From positions 1 to 43,671 of the forward strand of contig DAOVDI010000009.1 of the NCBI GenBank assembly GCA_030669585.1: DNA of 43,671 bases, given 5' to 3'. The translations under genes and the position numbers were made by a program. Shown in pieces: positions 16,117 through 24,545 of the stretch (position 1 is its first letter; the number at the start of each line of letters is the position of its first letter). Under the pieces are notes generated by a model. It ran no database searches. It was not told the origin of the DNA and worked only from the letters and a program-made list of their open reading frames with translations. Source of the DNA: Acidobacteriota bacterium (lineage in GTDB: Bacteria; Acidobacteriota; Aminicenantia; Aminicenantales; Aminicenantaceae).

Positions 16117-17130
16117 ATGAAAAAACTGACAATCGTTTTGACTGCAGCCGTTCTTTTGTTCGGTCTTTCAATCCTGACCCATGCTCAGGGATCGTTCAAA
16201 GGCTATATGTTCGCTGATTATTACACAGTTCTGGATCACCACGATTCAGACGTCAAGGGTCAGCATGGTTTCTGGATGCGAAGAGTTTATTTGACCTTCA
16301 ACAGCAAGTTGACTGAAAAGATCAAGATGAGACTACGTCTGGAAATGGCAAACAGCAGTTTTTCTAAGGACAAACTGACAGCCATCGTTAAAGATGCCTA
16401 TCTGAGCACAAAACTGGGCGGGCATGAATTAAAAGCAGGAATAATGTCTCCTCCGACATTCAGCAACAATGTTGAGCCTATCTGGGGATATCGTGCTCTG
16501 GAAAAAACACCTCTGGATCTTTTCAAATTCGCCTCCTCCAGAGATTTTGGAATCGGTTTAAAAGGAACTCTGGACAGTGCTAAAAAAGTCACCTACAGCG
16601 TGATGTACGGCAATGGTTCTTCCAACAAGGGAGAGACAAATGCCGGCAAAAGAGTCTATGGAGCCTTAGCGATCAAGCCAGCCAAAGGTTTGACTTTTGA
16701 GGTATATGCGGATTACGAGCACAGGTCGGAAACAGACCAGCGGTATGTCTACCAGGGATTTGCGGCCTACGAAGGAAACTGGGGCCGTATCGGAGTGCTT
16801 TATGCCAACCAGGCTTTCCAGAACGGAACAACCTATAACCTCGGGCTCTTTTCCGCTTTTGCCGTGATCAATGCCTCCAGCAAAGTGGACATCATTGGGC
16901 GTGTGGATACAGCTGTTTCAGATGATTGGGAATCAAAATTCAAGGGATCAGGGATTTCTTATATCCCCTTTGCCAACTATGTCAAACCCACTCTGGTCAT
17001 TCTTGGTGTCAGCTTTGAAGCGGCCAAGAACATCTGGCTTATCCCTAATATCAAATATACGACTTATTCAGGGAGTGATGCAAAAAATGATATTTATGCC
17101 AACATCACTCTCTGGTTTAAATTCAAGTAA
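16117..17130 (+). CDS. Outer-membrane porin, phosphate-selective (OprO/OprP-like)
   Basis: A 337-aa beta-barrel protein with a signal peptide (MKKLTIVLTAAVLLFGLSIL, cleavage after THAQ). Strand motifs include FKGYMFADYYTVLDHH, FWMRRVYLTFNSKLTEKIKM, AYLSTKLGGHELKAGI and FEVYADYEHRSETDQ. The chain ends on an aromatic strand (ANITLWFKFK). The RRVYL/ELKAGI pattern and SRDFGIGLKG resemble porin O/P family proteins. Gene context supports a phosphate-uptake role: it is the first gene of the pst operon and is preceded by phased Pho-box-like repeats. AGGAG lies 6 nt before the ATG. The pstS start is 11 bp after its stop. Selectivity for phosphate is inferred from context, not read from residues. Confidence 0.85.
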   Translation: MKKLTIVLTAAVLLFGLSILTHAQGSFKGYMFADYYTVLDHHDSDVKGQHGFWMRRVYLTFNSKLTEKIKMRLRLEMANSSFSKDKLTAIVKDAYLSTKLGGHELKAGIMSPPTFSNNVEPIWGYRALEKTPLDLFKFASSRDFGIGLKGTLDSAKKVTYSVMYGNGSSNKGETNAGKRVYGALAIKPAKGLTFEVYADYEHRSETDQRYVYQGFAAYEGNWGRIGVLYANQAFQNGTTYNLGLFSAFAVINASSKVDIIGRVDTAVSDDWESKFKGSGISYIPFANYVKPTLVILGVSFEAAKNIWLIPNIKYTTYSGSDAKNDIYANITLWFKFK

Positions 17131-17141
17131 GGAGATTTATA

Positions 17142-18047
17142 ATGAAAGGAAAAAAATTATTTTTGATCGGAACACTCTTGTTAGGTTTTATCTTCGCGAG
17201 TGGAACAGTATATTCCGCCAAAAGAATGATCCAGATCAAAGGTTCTGACACCATTGTCAATCTGGTTCAGATCCTGTCGGAAGAGTTCATGGCCATAAAT
17301 CCTGGAAAAGCCATTGCAGTTATGGGCGGCGGATCAGGAACAGGAATTGCAGCGCTGATCAACGGCACCTGCGATATTGCCAATCATTCCCGGCCCATGA
17401 AAAGCAAAGAAAAAAAACTTTGTGAGGAAAAGAGAGTGGTTCCCCGGACCTTTATCATCGCTATTGATGGATTAAGCGTGATCGTCCACAAGGACAACCC
17501 TCTCAAAGAAATGATCATGGAAAAGATCGGGGCTATCTACAGAGGTGATATCACAAATTGGAAGGAAGTGGGCGGACCGGATATGCCCATATCACTCTAT
17601 GGACGTCAATCTAACTCCGGCACCTTTGTATTCTTTCAGGAACATGTACTTGGCAAACAGGATTACTCTCCTCAAATGAAAAGAATGAATGGAAATGCCC
17701 AGATCGTGGAAGGCGTGATCCAAGATAAAGCCGGTATCGGATATGTGGGAGTGGGTTACGTCATAGACATAAAAACCAGGAAGGTCAGAAACGACCTGAC
17801 GGTTCTCAATGTGGCAAAGAACGCCGAGTCCAAAGCCTATTCTCCAATGGATAAAGCAGCCGTTGATTCCGGCGACTATCCGGTTGCCCGTCCTCTTTTT
17901 CAGTCCACCAATGGAAAGCCCAAAGGTAACGTAGCTTTGTTCATCAAGTTCATCAACAGCCCTGAAGGCCAGAAAATTGTTGAAAGAGAAGGTTTTTTCC
18001 CAATCGGAAAAGATATTATTGCTGACAATTTCAAGAATATGAAATGA
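17142..18047 (+). CDS. pstS: Phosphate ABC transporter substrate-binding protein PstS
   Basis: A 301-aa periplasmic phosphate-binding protein with a signal peptide (about 1-25, ending VYSA). The phosphate-binding loops are typical: IKGSDTIVNLVQILSEEF, AVMGGGSGTGIAALINGTCD, IANHSRPMKSKEKK and LYGRQSNSGTFVFFQEH. The closing DKAGIGYVGVGYV and SPEGQKIVEREGFFPIGKD blocks follow. It delivers phosphate to PstCA. AGGAG precedes the ATG. A strong hairpin with a T-run lies between its stop and pstC, which would let pstS be made in excess over the membrane components, as in many pst operons. Confidence 0.96.
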   Translation: MKGKKLFLIGTLLLGFIFASGTVYSAKRMIQIKGSDTIVNLVQILSEEFMAINPGKAIAVMGGGSGTGIAALINGTCDIANHSRPMKSKEKKLCEEKRVVPRTFIIAIDGLSVIVHKDNPLKEMIMEKIGAIYRGDITNWKEVGGPDMPISLYGRQSNSGTFVFFQEHVLGKQDYSPQMKRMNGNAQIVEGVIQDKAGIGYVGVGYVIDIKTRKVRNDLTVLNVAKNAESKAYSPMDKAAVDSGDYPVARPLFQSTNGKPKGNVALFIKFINSPEGQKIVEREGFFPIGKDIIADNFKNMK

Positions 18048-18063
18048 ATTCCTTCTAAAAAAC

Positions 18064-18099
18064 GGCAGGATCCTAAAAAGATCCTGCCATGTTTTTTTT
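18064..18099 (+). terminator. Intrinsic terminator or attenuator between pstS and pstC
   Basis: GGCAGGATC (18064-18072) pairs perfectly with GATCCTGCC (18080-18088) across the loop CTAAAAA. An 8-nt T-run follows (18092-18099). It lies 16 bp after the pstS stop and 41 bp before pstC, so partial termination would raise PstS relative to PstCAB. Confidence 0.85.
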
Positions 18100-18139
18100 A
18101 TGGAAAATATCATATCCCGTACTAGATAATAGATTAGAC

Positions 18140-19033
18140 ATGAAAAAGAAAAAATTTTCAGATCTCAAAGAATCCGTCATTAAAGCTTTTTTTTTTACCA
18201 ATGGGATCCTGACTGTAATGATCCTGGCCAGCATATTCGCACTGCTTCTGTTCACATCCATTCCTGCATTCCGGGAGATAGATCTGAAAGAATTTTTCAC
18301 AAGCCACCAGTGGAATCCCACATCTCCGGTCAAGGAGCATTATGGGATCCTGTCCATGGTGGCCAGCACATTTATGGTTAGCTTGGGAGCCATGATCATT
18401 GCCATCCCCATCGGGATCGGAACTGCGTCCTATCTGTCCGATGTGGCACACTGGAAAGTCAGAGAAATTGTAAAACCTATTGTTGAGATCCTGGCAGGGA
18501 TTCCTTCTGTTGTTATCGGATTTCTGGGAATTATATTGTTCGGGCCCATTCTAGCCAAGATCTTTGGCACAAGCAATGGCCTGAATGCAATCAATGGTTC
18601 GCTGCTACTTGCAATAATGGCGCTTCCCACTATCGTCAGTATTTCGGAGGACTCTTTAAGTGCAGTGCCCAAAACTTATTCAGACGCCTCACTGGCCCTG
18701 GGAGCGAACAGGTGGCAAACTCTTGTGCGTGTCAAACTCCCTGCTTCTTTATCCGGTATTATCGCCGCAGTAATGCTGGGCATGGGAAGGGCCATCGGTG
18801 AGACCATGACCGTGCTCATGGCCACAGGAAATGCACCTGCATTCCCTAGAGGTTTTCTCAGCTCCATTCGCACGATGACTGCTACCATTGCTATTGAACT
18901 GGGTGAAGTTCCTTATTATTCGACCCATTATTACGCTCTTTTTGCCGTAGGATTTGTCCTTTTTCTGATTACATTTATAGTTAATCTGCTGTCTGATGTA
19001 ATTTTGAACAAGTATCAGGAAAGAGAACAGTGA
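18140..19033 (+). CDS. pstC: Phosphate ABC transporter permease PstC
   Basis: The inner-membrane permease subunit, 297 aa from ATG 18140. This start is preferred because the upstream in-frame ATG at 18089 lies inside the terminator hairpin and T-run. Six transmembrane segments are apparent. Family signatures are AIPIGIGTASYLSDVAHWKVR, IVEILAGIPSVVIGFLGI and the ABC-interacting EAA-like loop ASLALGANRWQTLVRVKLPA, followed by LGMGRAIGETMTVLMATGN. It pairs with PstA to form the phosphate channel. Its end overlaps the pstA start (GTGA), indicating translational coupling. Confidence 0.95.
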   Translation: MKKKKFSDLKESVIKAFFFTNGILTVMILASIFALLLFTSIPAFREIDLKEFFTSHQWNPTSPVKEHYGILSMVASTFMVSLGAMIIAIPIGIGTASYLSDVAHWKVREIVKPIVEILAGIPSVVIGFLGIILFGPILAKIFGTSNGLNAINGSLLLAIMALPTIVSISEDSLSAVPKTYSDASLALGANRWQTLVRVKLPASLSGIIAAVMLGMGRAIGETMTVLMATGNAPAFPRGFLSSIRTMTATIAIELGEVPYYSTHYYALFAVGFVLFLITFIVNLLSDVILNKYQEREQ

Positions 19034-19881
19034 GAAAAAAAATAATTGAATTTATTGGTTTTTTTTCGTTGAGAGTGTGTCTGTATATTGTTTTAGCTTT
19101 CCTTTTTATCTTCCTTTATGACATCGGAAGCAAAGGAGGCGGGGTGATCAGTTGGGAATTTGTCAGCCAGGCACCAAGGCGAGGAATGACAGAAGGAGGA
19201 ATCTTTCCGGCTATCATGGGAACGTTTTTTGTCACCATGGTAACCGCATTATTGGCTGTGCCCATGGGAATGTTTTCCGCCATCTATTTAAATGAATATG
19301 CCAATCAGACGCGGATAACCCGGATCATACGTTTGTCCATACGCAATCTTTCCGGTGTTCCGTCCATTGTATATGGGTTGTTTGGTGTAATTCTGTTTGT
19401 AAATGTTCTCAAATTTGGCACATCCATTCTTTCTGCTGGTCTGACTTTGGGTCTTTTGACTCTCCCATGGACCACAACAGCCAGCGAAGAAGCCCTGAAA
19501 ACTGTCCCGAATTCTTACAGGGAAGGAGCACTGGCTTTAGGGGCAACCAAATGGCAGTCCATTCAGACCAATGTGCTCCCCAATGCCCTCCCGGGAATGC
19601 TGACCGGAACTGTGCTGGGGCTGGCCCGTGCTGCCGGAGAAACAGCTCCCATCATGTTTACCGGGGCTGCTTTTTTTCTTCCTTTCCTTCCCAGATCATT
19701 AAGCGACCAATTTATGGCCTTGCCGTATCACCTGTATGTTATGGCCACACAACATCACGCCATCTCACAGGTTAGGCCTTTGGCTTATGGAACGGCCCTT
19801 ATCTTGATTTTGCTTGTTCTGGGAATGAATATGTCGGTTGTTATCCTCCGCTACAGATTGAGAAAAAAAAGGAGAGCCTAG
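19030..19881 (+). CDS. pstA: Phosphate ABC transporter permease PstA
   Basis: The second inner-membrane permease subunit, 283 aa, starting at GTG 19030, which overlaps the pstC stop. Six membrane segments are visible. Signatures are [38 protein letters not shown], the EAA-like coupling loop [20 protein letters not shown], and [20 protein letters not shown]. Overlap with pstC and a 1-nt gap to pstB show a tightly coupled set. Length and motif order are normal for PstA. Confidence 0.95.
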   Translation: MRKKIIEFIGFFSLRVCLYIVLAFLFIFLYDIGSKGGGVISWEFVSQAPRRGMTEGGIFPAIMGTFFVTMVTALLAVPMGMFSAIYLNEYANQTRITRIIRLSIRNLSGVPSIVYGLFGVILFVNVLKFGTSILSAGLTLGLLTLPWTTTASEEALKTVPNSYREGALALGATKWQSIQTNVLPNALPGMLTGTVLGLARAAGETAPIMFTGAAFFLPFLPRSLSDQFMALPYHLYVMATQHHAISQVRPLAYGTALILILLVLGMNMSVVILRYRLRKKRRA

Positions 19882-19882
19882 T

Positions 19883-20644
19883 ATGAAGAACCAGCCAAAA
19901 ATCGAAGCACGAAATGTTAATTTTTATTACGGTTCCCAAATTGCATTGAAGAACATCAATATAGCCTGCGAAGAGAATAAGGTGACAGCATTGATAGGCC
20001 CGTCCGGCTGTGGAAAGTCAACATTCATCCGTACACTTAACCGGATGAACGATGTGATTCCCGGGATAAAAATAGAAGGTGATATCCTGTTGGAAGGCGA
20101 AAACATCTACCATCCCAAGGTCGATGTAGCAGTTTTAAGAAAAAGAGTCGGAATGGTGTTTCAGAAACCCAATCCTTTTCCAAAATCCATATTTAACAAT
20201 ATTGCTTACGGCCTCAGGATTAACGGGATGAGGGATAAAAAAAAGATCGAAATGATCGTGGAAAAAAGTTTGAAAGAAGCAGCGCTTTGGGACGAAATAA
20301 AAGACCGGATGGACGAGAATGCTTTTTCCCTCTCAGGAGGACAGCAGCAGAGGCTCTGTATTGCCAGAGCCCTTGCTATTAAACCCGAAGTTATTCTTTT
20401 TGACGAGCCTTGCTCAGCTATCGATCCTGTGGCTACAGCCAAGATTGAGGAACTGATCCACCAACTGAAGGAACATTACACTGTTGTTATCGTCACCCAC
20501 AACATGCAGCAGGCTGCGCGCGTATCTGATTTTACGGCTTTTATGATGCTGGGTGAGATAGTGGAATATAATAAAACAGATAAAATATTTACAAATCCAT
20601 CCAATAAATTAACGGAAGATTATATCACCGGTCGATTTGGCTAA
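19883..20644 (+). CDS. pstB: Phosphate ABC transporter ATPase PstB
   Basis: The ATP-hydrolysing subunit of the phosphate importer, 253 aa. Walker A is [19 protein letters not shown], which is characteristic of PstB. The Q-loop is in [20 protein letters not shown]. The ABC signature is [16 protein letters not shown], Walker B is [13 protein letters not shown], and the switch histidine is in [19 protein letters not shown]. It acts on the cytoplasmic face of PstCA and also takes part in signalling to PhoR. phoU follows 28 bp later. Confidence 0.97.
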   Translation: MKNQPKIEARNVNFYYGSQIALKNINIACEENKVTALIGPSGCGKSTFIRTLNRMNDVIPGIKIEGDILLEGENIYHPKVDVAVLRKRVGMVFQKPNPFPKSIFNNIAYGLRINGMRDKKKIEMIVEKSLKEAALWDEIKDRMDENAFSLSGGQQQRLCIARALAIKPEVILFDEPCSAIDPVATAKIEELIHQLKEHYTVVIVTHNMQQAARVSDFTAFMMLGEIVEYNKTDKIFTNPSNKLTEDYITGRFG

Positions 20645-20672
20645 ATACAAAGTATTTTTATAGGAGGCAAAA

Positions 20673-21332
20673 ATGGAAAGGCATCTTGACGAAGAATTAC
20701 AGGAGTTGAAAGAAAAACTTTTAATGATGGCCTCTATGGCGGAGAAAAACATTTCCCTATCAATCCAATGTCTCAAGGAGCGCAAAGAGGAGATTGCGCA
20801 GGACGTTTATAAAAATGAAGAAACCATCAACTTTCTGGATATAGAAATAGATCAGATCTGTATGAAGCTTCTGGCCCTGCACCAGCCCATGGCTGTGGAC
20901 CTCAGATATATCACTTCCGCTCTGAAGATTTCCAGTGAACTGGAACGGATTGCGGATCAAGCGGTAAACATAACCGATAGGTCCTTAGTCCTGATCAATT
21001 CACTCCCCTTTAAACCTTTGATCGATATCCCGCGCATGGCGTCCATGGCACAGAGCATGCTCAAGGATTCCATTGAAAGTTTTATAAAAAAAGATGCTGA
21101 CCTGGCCCGGAATGTTTGCTGGAGAGACGATGATATGGACGAAATGAATGATCAGATCTTCAGGGTATTGTTGACCTATATGATGCAAGAACCGGCTTCC
21201 ATCAAAAGAGCTGTAGGTCTCATGCTAATCGGACGTCATCTGGAAAGGATCGCGGACCATTCAACCAATATCAGTGAAGAAGTGATCTATTATGTCAAAG
21301 GAAAATCCATCAAGCATCATTATACAGATTAG
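20673..21332 (+). CDS. phoU: Phosphate signalling protein PhoU
   Basis: A 219-aa all-helical protein of two PhoU repeats. The metal-binding-type signatures are in repeat 1 (PMAVDLRYITSALKISSELERI-like, followed by ADQAVNITDR) and repeat 2 (RAVGLMLIGRHLERIADHST, then NISEEVIYYVKG). It links Pst transport to inhibition of PhoR-PhoB signalling when phosphate is ample. A strong AGGAGG precedes the ATG. Its stop overlaps the stop of the convergent dsrC by 4 bp, and no terminator is seen between them. Confidence 0.96.
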   Translation: MERHLDEELQELKEKLLMMASMAEKNISLSIQCLKERKEEIAQDVYKNEETINFLDIEIDQICMKLLALHQPMAVDLRYITSALKISSELERIADQAVNITDRSLVLINSLPFKPLIDIPRMASMAQSMLKDSIESFIKKDADLARNVCWRDDDMDEMNDQIFRVLLTYMMQEPASIKRAVGLMLIGRHLERIADHSTNISEEVIYYVKGKSIKHHYTD

Positions 21333-21649
21333 ACGCAGCCGTCAGGCTTAGGTAATCCGGCCAGTTTGCAGGCCCCTTTTGCAGGGCCAGAGGGAAAAAG
21401 TTCAAATATATATTTTAACTTGAATTCTGTATTCTTGCAGATCTTTCGAACCATAGGAGCTAGATTTTTTTCTAAATAATAATCACGGATATAGTTTATG
21501 ATAGTCCAGTGGTCATCCGTCAATTCTTCTATCCCTTCTTCAACCCTGGCCAATGTCTTGGCAACTTTTAGATTCCATTCTTAAGGATGGAGTAAAAAAC
21601 CTTCCTCATTAAGTTCATATATTTTTCCGTTAACATCGATTTCAGGCAT
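21329..21649 (-). pseudogene. dsrC: dsrC/tusE-family sulfur relay gene interrupted by one in-frame TAA
   Basis: From ATG 21649 (AGGAG 6 nt upstream) the frame reads MPEIDVNGKIYELNEEGFLL then HP. It then hits TAA at 21581-21583 and resumes in the same frame with EWNLKVAKTLARVEEG to a normal end. Family members have a sense codon here (HP-x-WN). The C-terminus keeps both DsrC cysteines, the penultimate Cys and the one 11 residues earlier, in GACKLAGLPKPDGCV. These carry the trisulfide in sulfite reduction and sulfur relay. Everything except one codon looks functional, so the mutation is very recent, the base is a sequence error, or a shorter product is made from TTG 21553 (74 aa). The start overlaps the end of the upstream desulfurase-like gene by 8 bp. 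Confidence 0.85.
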
Positions 21650-22826
21650 ATTTAACTCCTTTTCTTTCTCTTTGCATTTCAGCTATTTCAGTCACACCTT
21701 CAATGGCAGCCTTGATATGTTCTTCAGTATTGAATGGCCCGATACCAAATCTGACCCCACCATGGATCTCAGCGGTACCAATTTGTTCATGCACTCTAGG
21801 GGCGCAATGAAGCCCTGTTCTGCATGCAATATCATGATCAACATCAAGCAGTGTGCCTGTGTTTAAAGCCTCCATACCATCGACATTGAACAATAAAATA
21901 CTGATATGATCGGTCAGATCGTCCTGGTAATACATGGTTACTCCACCTATTTTTTGGAGACCGTTTCTAAGTTGTTCAGTCAGCTTTTTTTCATGCTGAA
22001 ACAGATTGGTCATTCCCTTTTCCATGATCCATTTGACTCCTGCATTCAATCCTGAGATTCCAAGGACATTAGGTGTTCCATATTCCATCCTGTATGGATA
22101 TTCGTCCAGGTGAGCGCGTACAGCCGAACGAACACCGGTTCCTCCGGCGCGTGTATGTCTGGTGTTTATGCCTTCCCGAACACACAATCCTCCGATTCCA
22201 GTGGGCCCAAGCAGTGATTTATGTCCTGTAAAACAGACTACATCTATGTTCTGTTCTTCCATGTTGACCGGGATCTTTCCAGCGGATTGGGACACATCCG
22301 CCACAAAAGGAATACCGTGTTTTCTACAACGTTCGCCTATCTCCCTGATCGGTTGGATCGTTCCAATGACATTGGATGCATGATTAACCACTACCAGCTT
22401 AGTGTTCTTTTTAAATTTCCTGGCAATATCATCAGGATCTACAAATCCTTTTTTATCAAAAGGAATAAAATCGACTTCGACTCCGGAATATTTTTCCAGA
22501 TGATAAAGAGGCCTCAAGACTGAATTGTGTTCTATCGTCGTGGACACAGCGTGGTCTCCATGTTCCAACATCCCGTTTATTGCAAGATTCAAGGAATCGG
22601 TGGAATTATAGGAAAAACAAAGGCGGTTCGGGTCTGTCCCGTTAAAAAAATCCGTCAACATTTTCCTGGTTTCTTCGACCATTTCTCCTGTTTCTATGCA
22701 CAGGTCATAACCAGATCGCCCGGGATTCACACCAAAACGTTTAAAAAAATCAAACATGAATGTATGGACAATATCAGGTTTTGGAAATGATGTAGCTCCA
22801 TTGTCCAAATAGATTAAGTCAGTCAT
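21642..22826 (-). CDS. Class V aminotransferase, cysteine desulfurase-like
   Basis: A 394-aa PLP enzyme related to SufS/CsdA cysteine desulfurases. It opens with IYLDNGATSFPKP and has the substrate-region block STTIEHNSVLRPL and VADVSQSAGKIPVNM. The PLP lysine is in CFTGHKSLLGPTGIGG, and the sulfur-accepting cysteine is in CRTGLHCAPRVHEQIGT. The GTPNVLGISGLNAGV motif fits the same group. It overlaps dsrC by 8 bp, so the pair would pass cysteine sulfur to DsrC. This is a second desulfurase besides the NifS-type gene at 3940. A clear GGGAGG precedes the ATG. Confidence 0.9.
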   Translation of the reverse strand: MTDLIYLDNGATSFPKPDIVHTFMFDFFKRFGVNPGRSGYDLCIETGEMVEETRKMLTDFFNGTDPNRLCFSYNSTDSLNLAINGMLEHGDHAVSTTIEHNSVLRPLYHLEKYSGVEVDFIPFDKKGFVDPDDIARKFKKNTKLVVVNHASNVIGTIQPIREIGERCRKHGIPFVADVSQSAGKIPVNMEEQNIDVVCFTGHKSLLGPTGIGGLCVREGINTRHTRAGGTGVRSAVRAHLDEYPYRMEYGTPNVLGISGLNAGVKWIMEKGMTNLFQHEKKLTEQLRNGLQKIGGVTMYYQDDLTDHISILLFNVDGMEALNTGTLLDVDHDIACRTGLHCAPRVHEQIGTAEIHGGVRFGIGPFNTEEHIKAAIEGVTEIAEMQRERKGVKYA

Positions 22827-22945
22827 ACAAGCCTCCCATTCTTCATATTATAGTGTTTTAATAATCGAAACTTCAGGAAACATAAATATTTAAAAAAGCA
22901 TTATAGTAAATTGAAACTAAAAATAACACATTGAAAAACAATAAA

Positions 22946-22975
22946 TTGACAGAACTTTCCCAATTGGATTAAAAT
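22946..22975 (+). promoter_or_regulatory. Sigma70-type promoter upstream of the toroid-folK-TonB receptor genes
   Basis: TTGACA (22946-22951) and TAAAAT (22970-22975) are 18 bp apart, in a very AT-rich divergent region. The first gene starts at 23043. Confidence 0.6.
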
Positions 22976-23042
22976 CTAGTTTTCATAATTAAAGAAAGGA
23001 ATTCAGTTTATAGAGGATTATAAGGGATTCAGAAACTTTGAA

Positions 23043-24026
23043 ATGGAAATAAATACAAACAAGGCGATTGAGTTTCTTCTGGCGCGAGGCAATCTTCCTA
23101 TTCTTTATTGGTTGAAAAAAGACATTCTGGATGTTCCAGTAGACAGAGAACTTAAGAACCTGCAAAAATTTGCCGCTCGAATACGTATTATAGAAAGTCA
23201 GCACCCTAACGGAGGGTGGTGTAATAAAAGATTTGAAGGCCATCCAAAATGGGAAAAAAGTTATTATATCATTGATACACTGCGTAATATCTTTCAACTA
23301 TACAACTATGGATGTTCTCAGGAAGAAGAAGGTATCCGTAAAGCAGTTGATTTTTTATTTTCGACACAGACCAATGAAGGAGATTTCCGTGGGGCATATC
23401 TGAATGAGTATTCCCCGACATACCATGCACTGACTCTCGAAATCCTTTGTTTGCTTGGATACAACGATGACAAGCGTGTACAAAGTGGATTCCGGTGGTT
23501 GATGCGACATAAGCAGGAGGGAGGCGGTTGGGTTATTCCCTACAGAACGATAAGCAAAGAAGAACAAAAAAAAAGATACAATAACAAATCCCGGCTTGAA
23601 TTAAAGCCTATTATTTCTGATAAAACGCAGCCCTTTTCCCACCTTGTCACTGGTATGGTTTTGCGGGCACTGGCTGCTTCGCCGAATTGGAGAAAAAGAA
23701 AGGAAGCAATCAATGTAGGCGAACTTCTCCTGACACGATTTTTCAAAGCGGATAAGTATGAGGACAGGCATGGAGCCCATTTCTGGAAGGAATTGACTTC
23801 TCCGTTCTGGGCAACCGATATTCTCAGCTGCCTGGATTCTCTTGCTCAGATCGGTTTTAAAGCGGATCATAAAGGGATTAAGCCTGCTTTAAACTGGCTT
23901 CTAAAAAACCAAAACTCATACGGCTACTGGGAATTCAGATCTAAAAACTCCAGCATAGAAGATCATCTCTGGATAACTATTGCTATACTGAGGGTGATGA
24001 AAAAATTTAGTCTTTTTAATCCTTGA
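23043..24026 (+). CDS. Alpha/alpha-toroid (squalene cyclase/prenyltransferase-like) protein
   Basis: A 327-aa protein without a signal peptide. It is built from helical repeats that end in QW-like motifs: ESQHPNGGW, QTNEGDFRGAY, RHKQEGGGWVIPYR and KNQNSYGYWEFR. This is the repeat pattern of the alpha/alpha-toroid fold shared by squalene/hopene cyclases, prenyltransferase beta subunits and related proteins. The acidic DxDD motif needed for class II terpene cyclisation is not visible, so I do not call it a cyclase. It overlaps folK by 4 bp and heads a three-gene coupled unit with a TonB-dependent receptor. Function is unknown. Confidence 0.75.
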   Translation: MEINTNKAIEFLLARGNLPILYWLKKDILDVPVDRELKNLQKFAARIRIIESQHPNGGWCNKRFEGHPKWEKSYYIIDTLRNIFQLYNYGCSQEEEGIRKAVDFLFSTQTNEGDFRGAYLNEYSPTYHALTLEILCLLGYNDDKRVQSGFRWLMRHKQEGGGWVIPYRTISKEEQKKRYNNKSRLELKPIISDKTQPFSHLVTGMVLRALAASPNWRKRKEAINVGELLLTRFFKADKYEDRHGAHFWKELTSPFWATDILSCLDSLAQIGFKADHKGIKPALNWLLKNQNSYGYWEFRSKNSSIEDHLWITIAILRVMKKFSLFNP

Positions 24027-24544
24027 AAAAATTTAGTGGGCACATTCCTTTGATCTATCATTTATGCCTTGGAAGTAACCAGGCGGACAGAAAAAAAAAC
24101 ATCATCGCTGCATTGGACTCCATAGAAAAAGAAAATATCCGGATCAATAAAACCTCTTCTCTATATGAGACGGAACCTGTTGATATTCGAGAACAACCTA
24201 TTTTTTTTAATATGGTTATCGAAGTCGACTGCCCATTTGGTCCTCAAAAACTCTTGAGAATTCTGAAACACATTGAATGCCTTCTGGGACGCAAAAAAAC
24301 CTTTCCTAAAGGACCCAGAAAGATCGATATCGACATCCTTTTGGCGGAAGATTTTGTTATATCTTCTCCTAACTTAAAGATCCCTCACCAAAGGATGGAC
24401 AAAAGGAATTTTGTTCTTGTGCCATTAAACGAAATTAGTCCTGATGTCATTCACCCGGTATTAAAAAAATCGGTTAAAACCCTGGCTCAGGAAACTGACG
24501 ATCTATCTACGGTAATTCGGATCGAGGGAACATTATGGAAATAA
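24023..24544 (+). CDS. folK: FolK, 6-hydroxymethyl-7,8-dihydropterin pyrophosphokinase
   Basis: A 173-aa enzyme that transfers pyrophosphate from ATP to 6-hydroxymethyl-7,8-dihydropterin in folate synthesis. Motifs are YHLCLGSNQADRKKNI, SSLYETEPVDIREQPIFFNM, GRKKTFPKGPRKIDIDILL and PHQRMDKRNFVLVPLNEISP. The Lys in GPRKIDID replaces the more usual Thr. The start is TTG 24023, overlapping the toroid gene stop. The stop is one base before the ATG of the TonB-dependent receptor. No other folate gene is in the window. Length is normal. Confidence 0.93.
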   Translation: MKKFSGHIPLIYHLCLGSNQADRKKNIIAALDSIEKENIRINKTSSLYETEPVDIREQPIFFNMVIEVDCPFGPQKLLRILKHIECLLGRKKTFPKGPRKIDIDILLAEDFVISSPNLKIPHQRMDKRNFVLVPLNEISPDVIHPVLKKSVKTLAQETDDLSTVIRIEGTLWK

Positions 24545-24545
24545 C

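Noticed and set aside
18089-18139. Longer PstC starting at 18089
   Set aside because: The extra 17 codons lie in the terminator T-run and have no ribosome binding site or family similarity.
18048-18139. A Pho box between pstS and pstC
   Set aside because: No 11-bp-phased TTAAC-type repeats are seen there; the hairpin explains the gap.
21581-21583. Recoding of TAA as a sense codon in dsrC
   Set aside because: TAA ends other genes here (for example dnaK, folK and phoR), so general reassignment is excluded; selenocysteine and pyrrolysine use TGA and TAG.
23043-24026. Calling the toroid protein a squalene or terpene cyclase
   Set aside because: QW-like repeats are present, but the DxDD catalytic motif is not visible and the protein is half the size of squalene-hopene cyclases.
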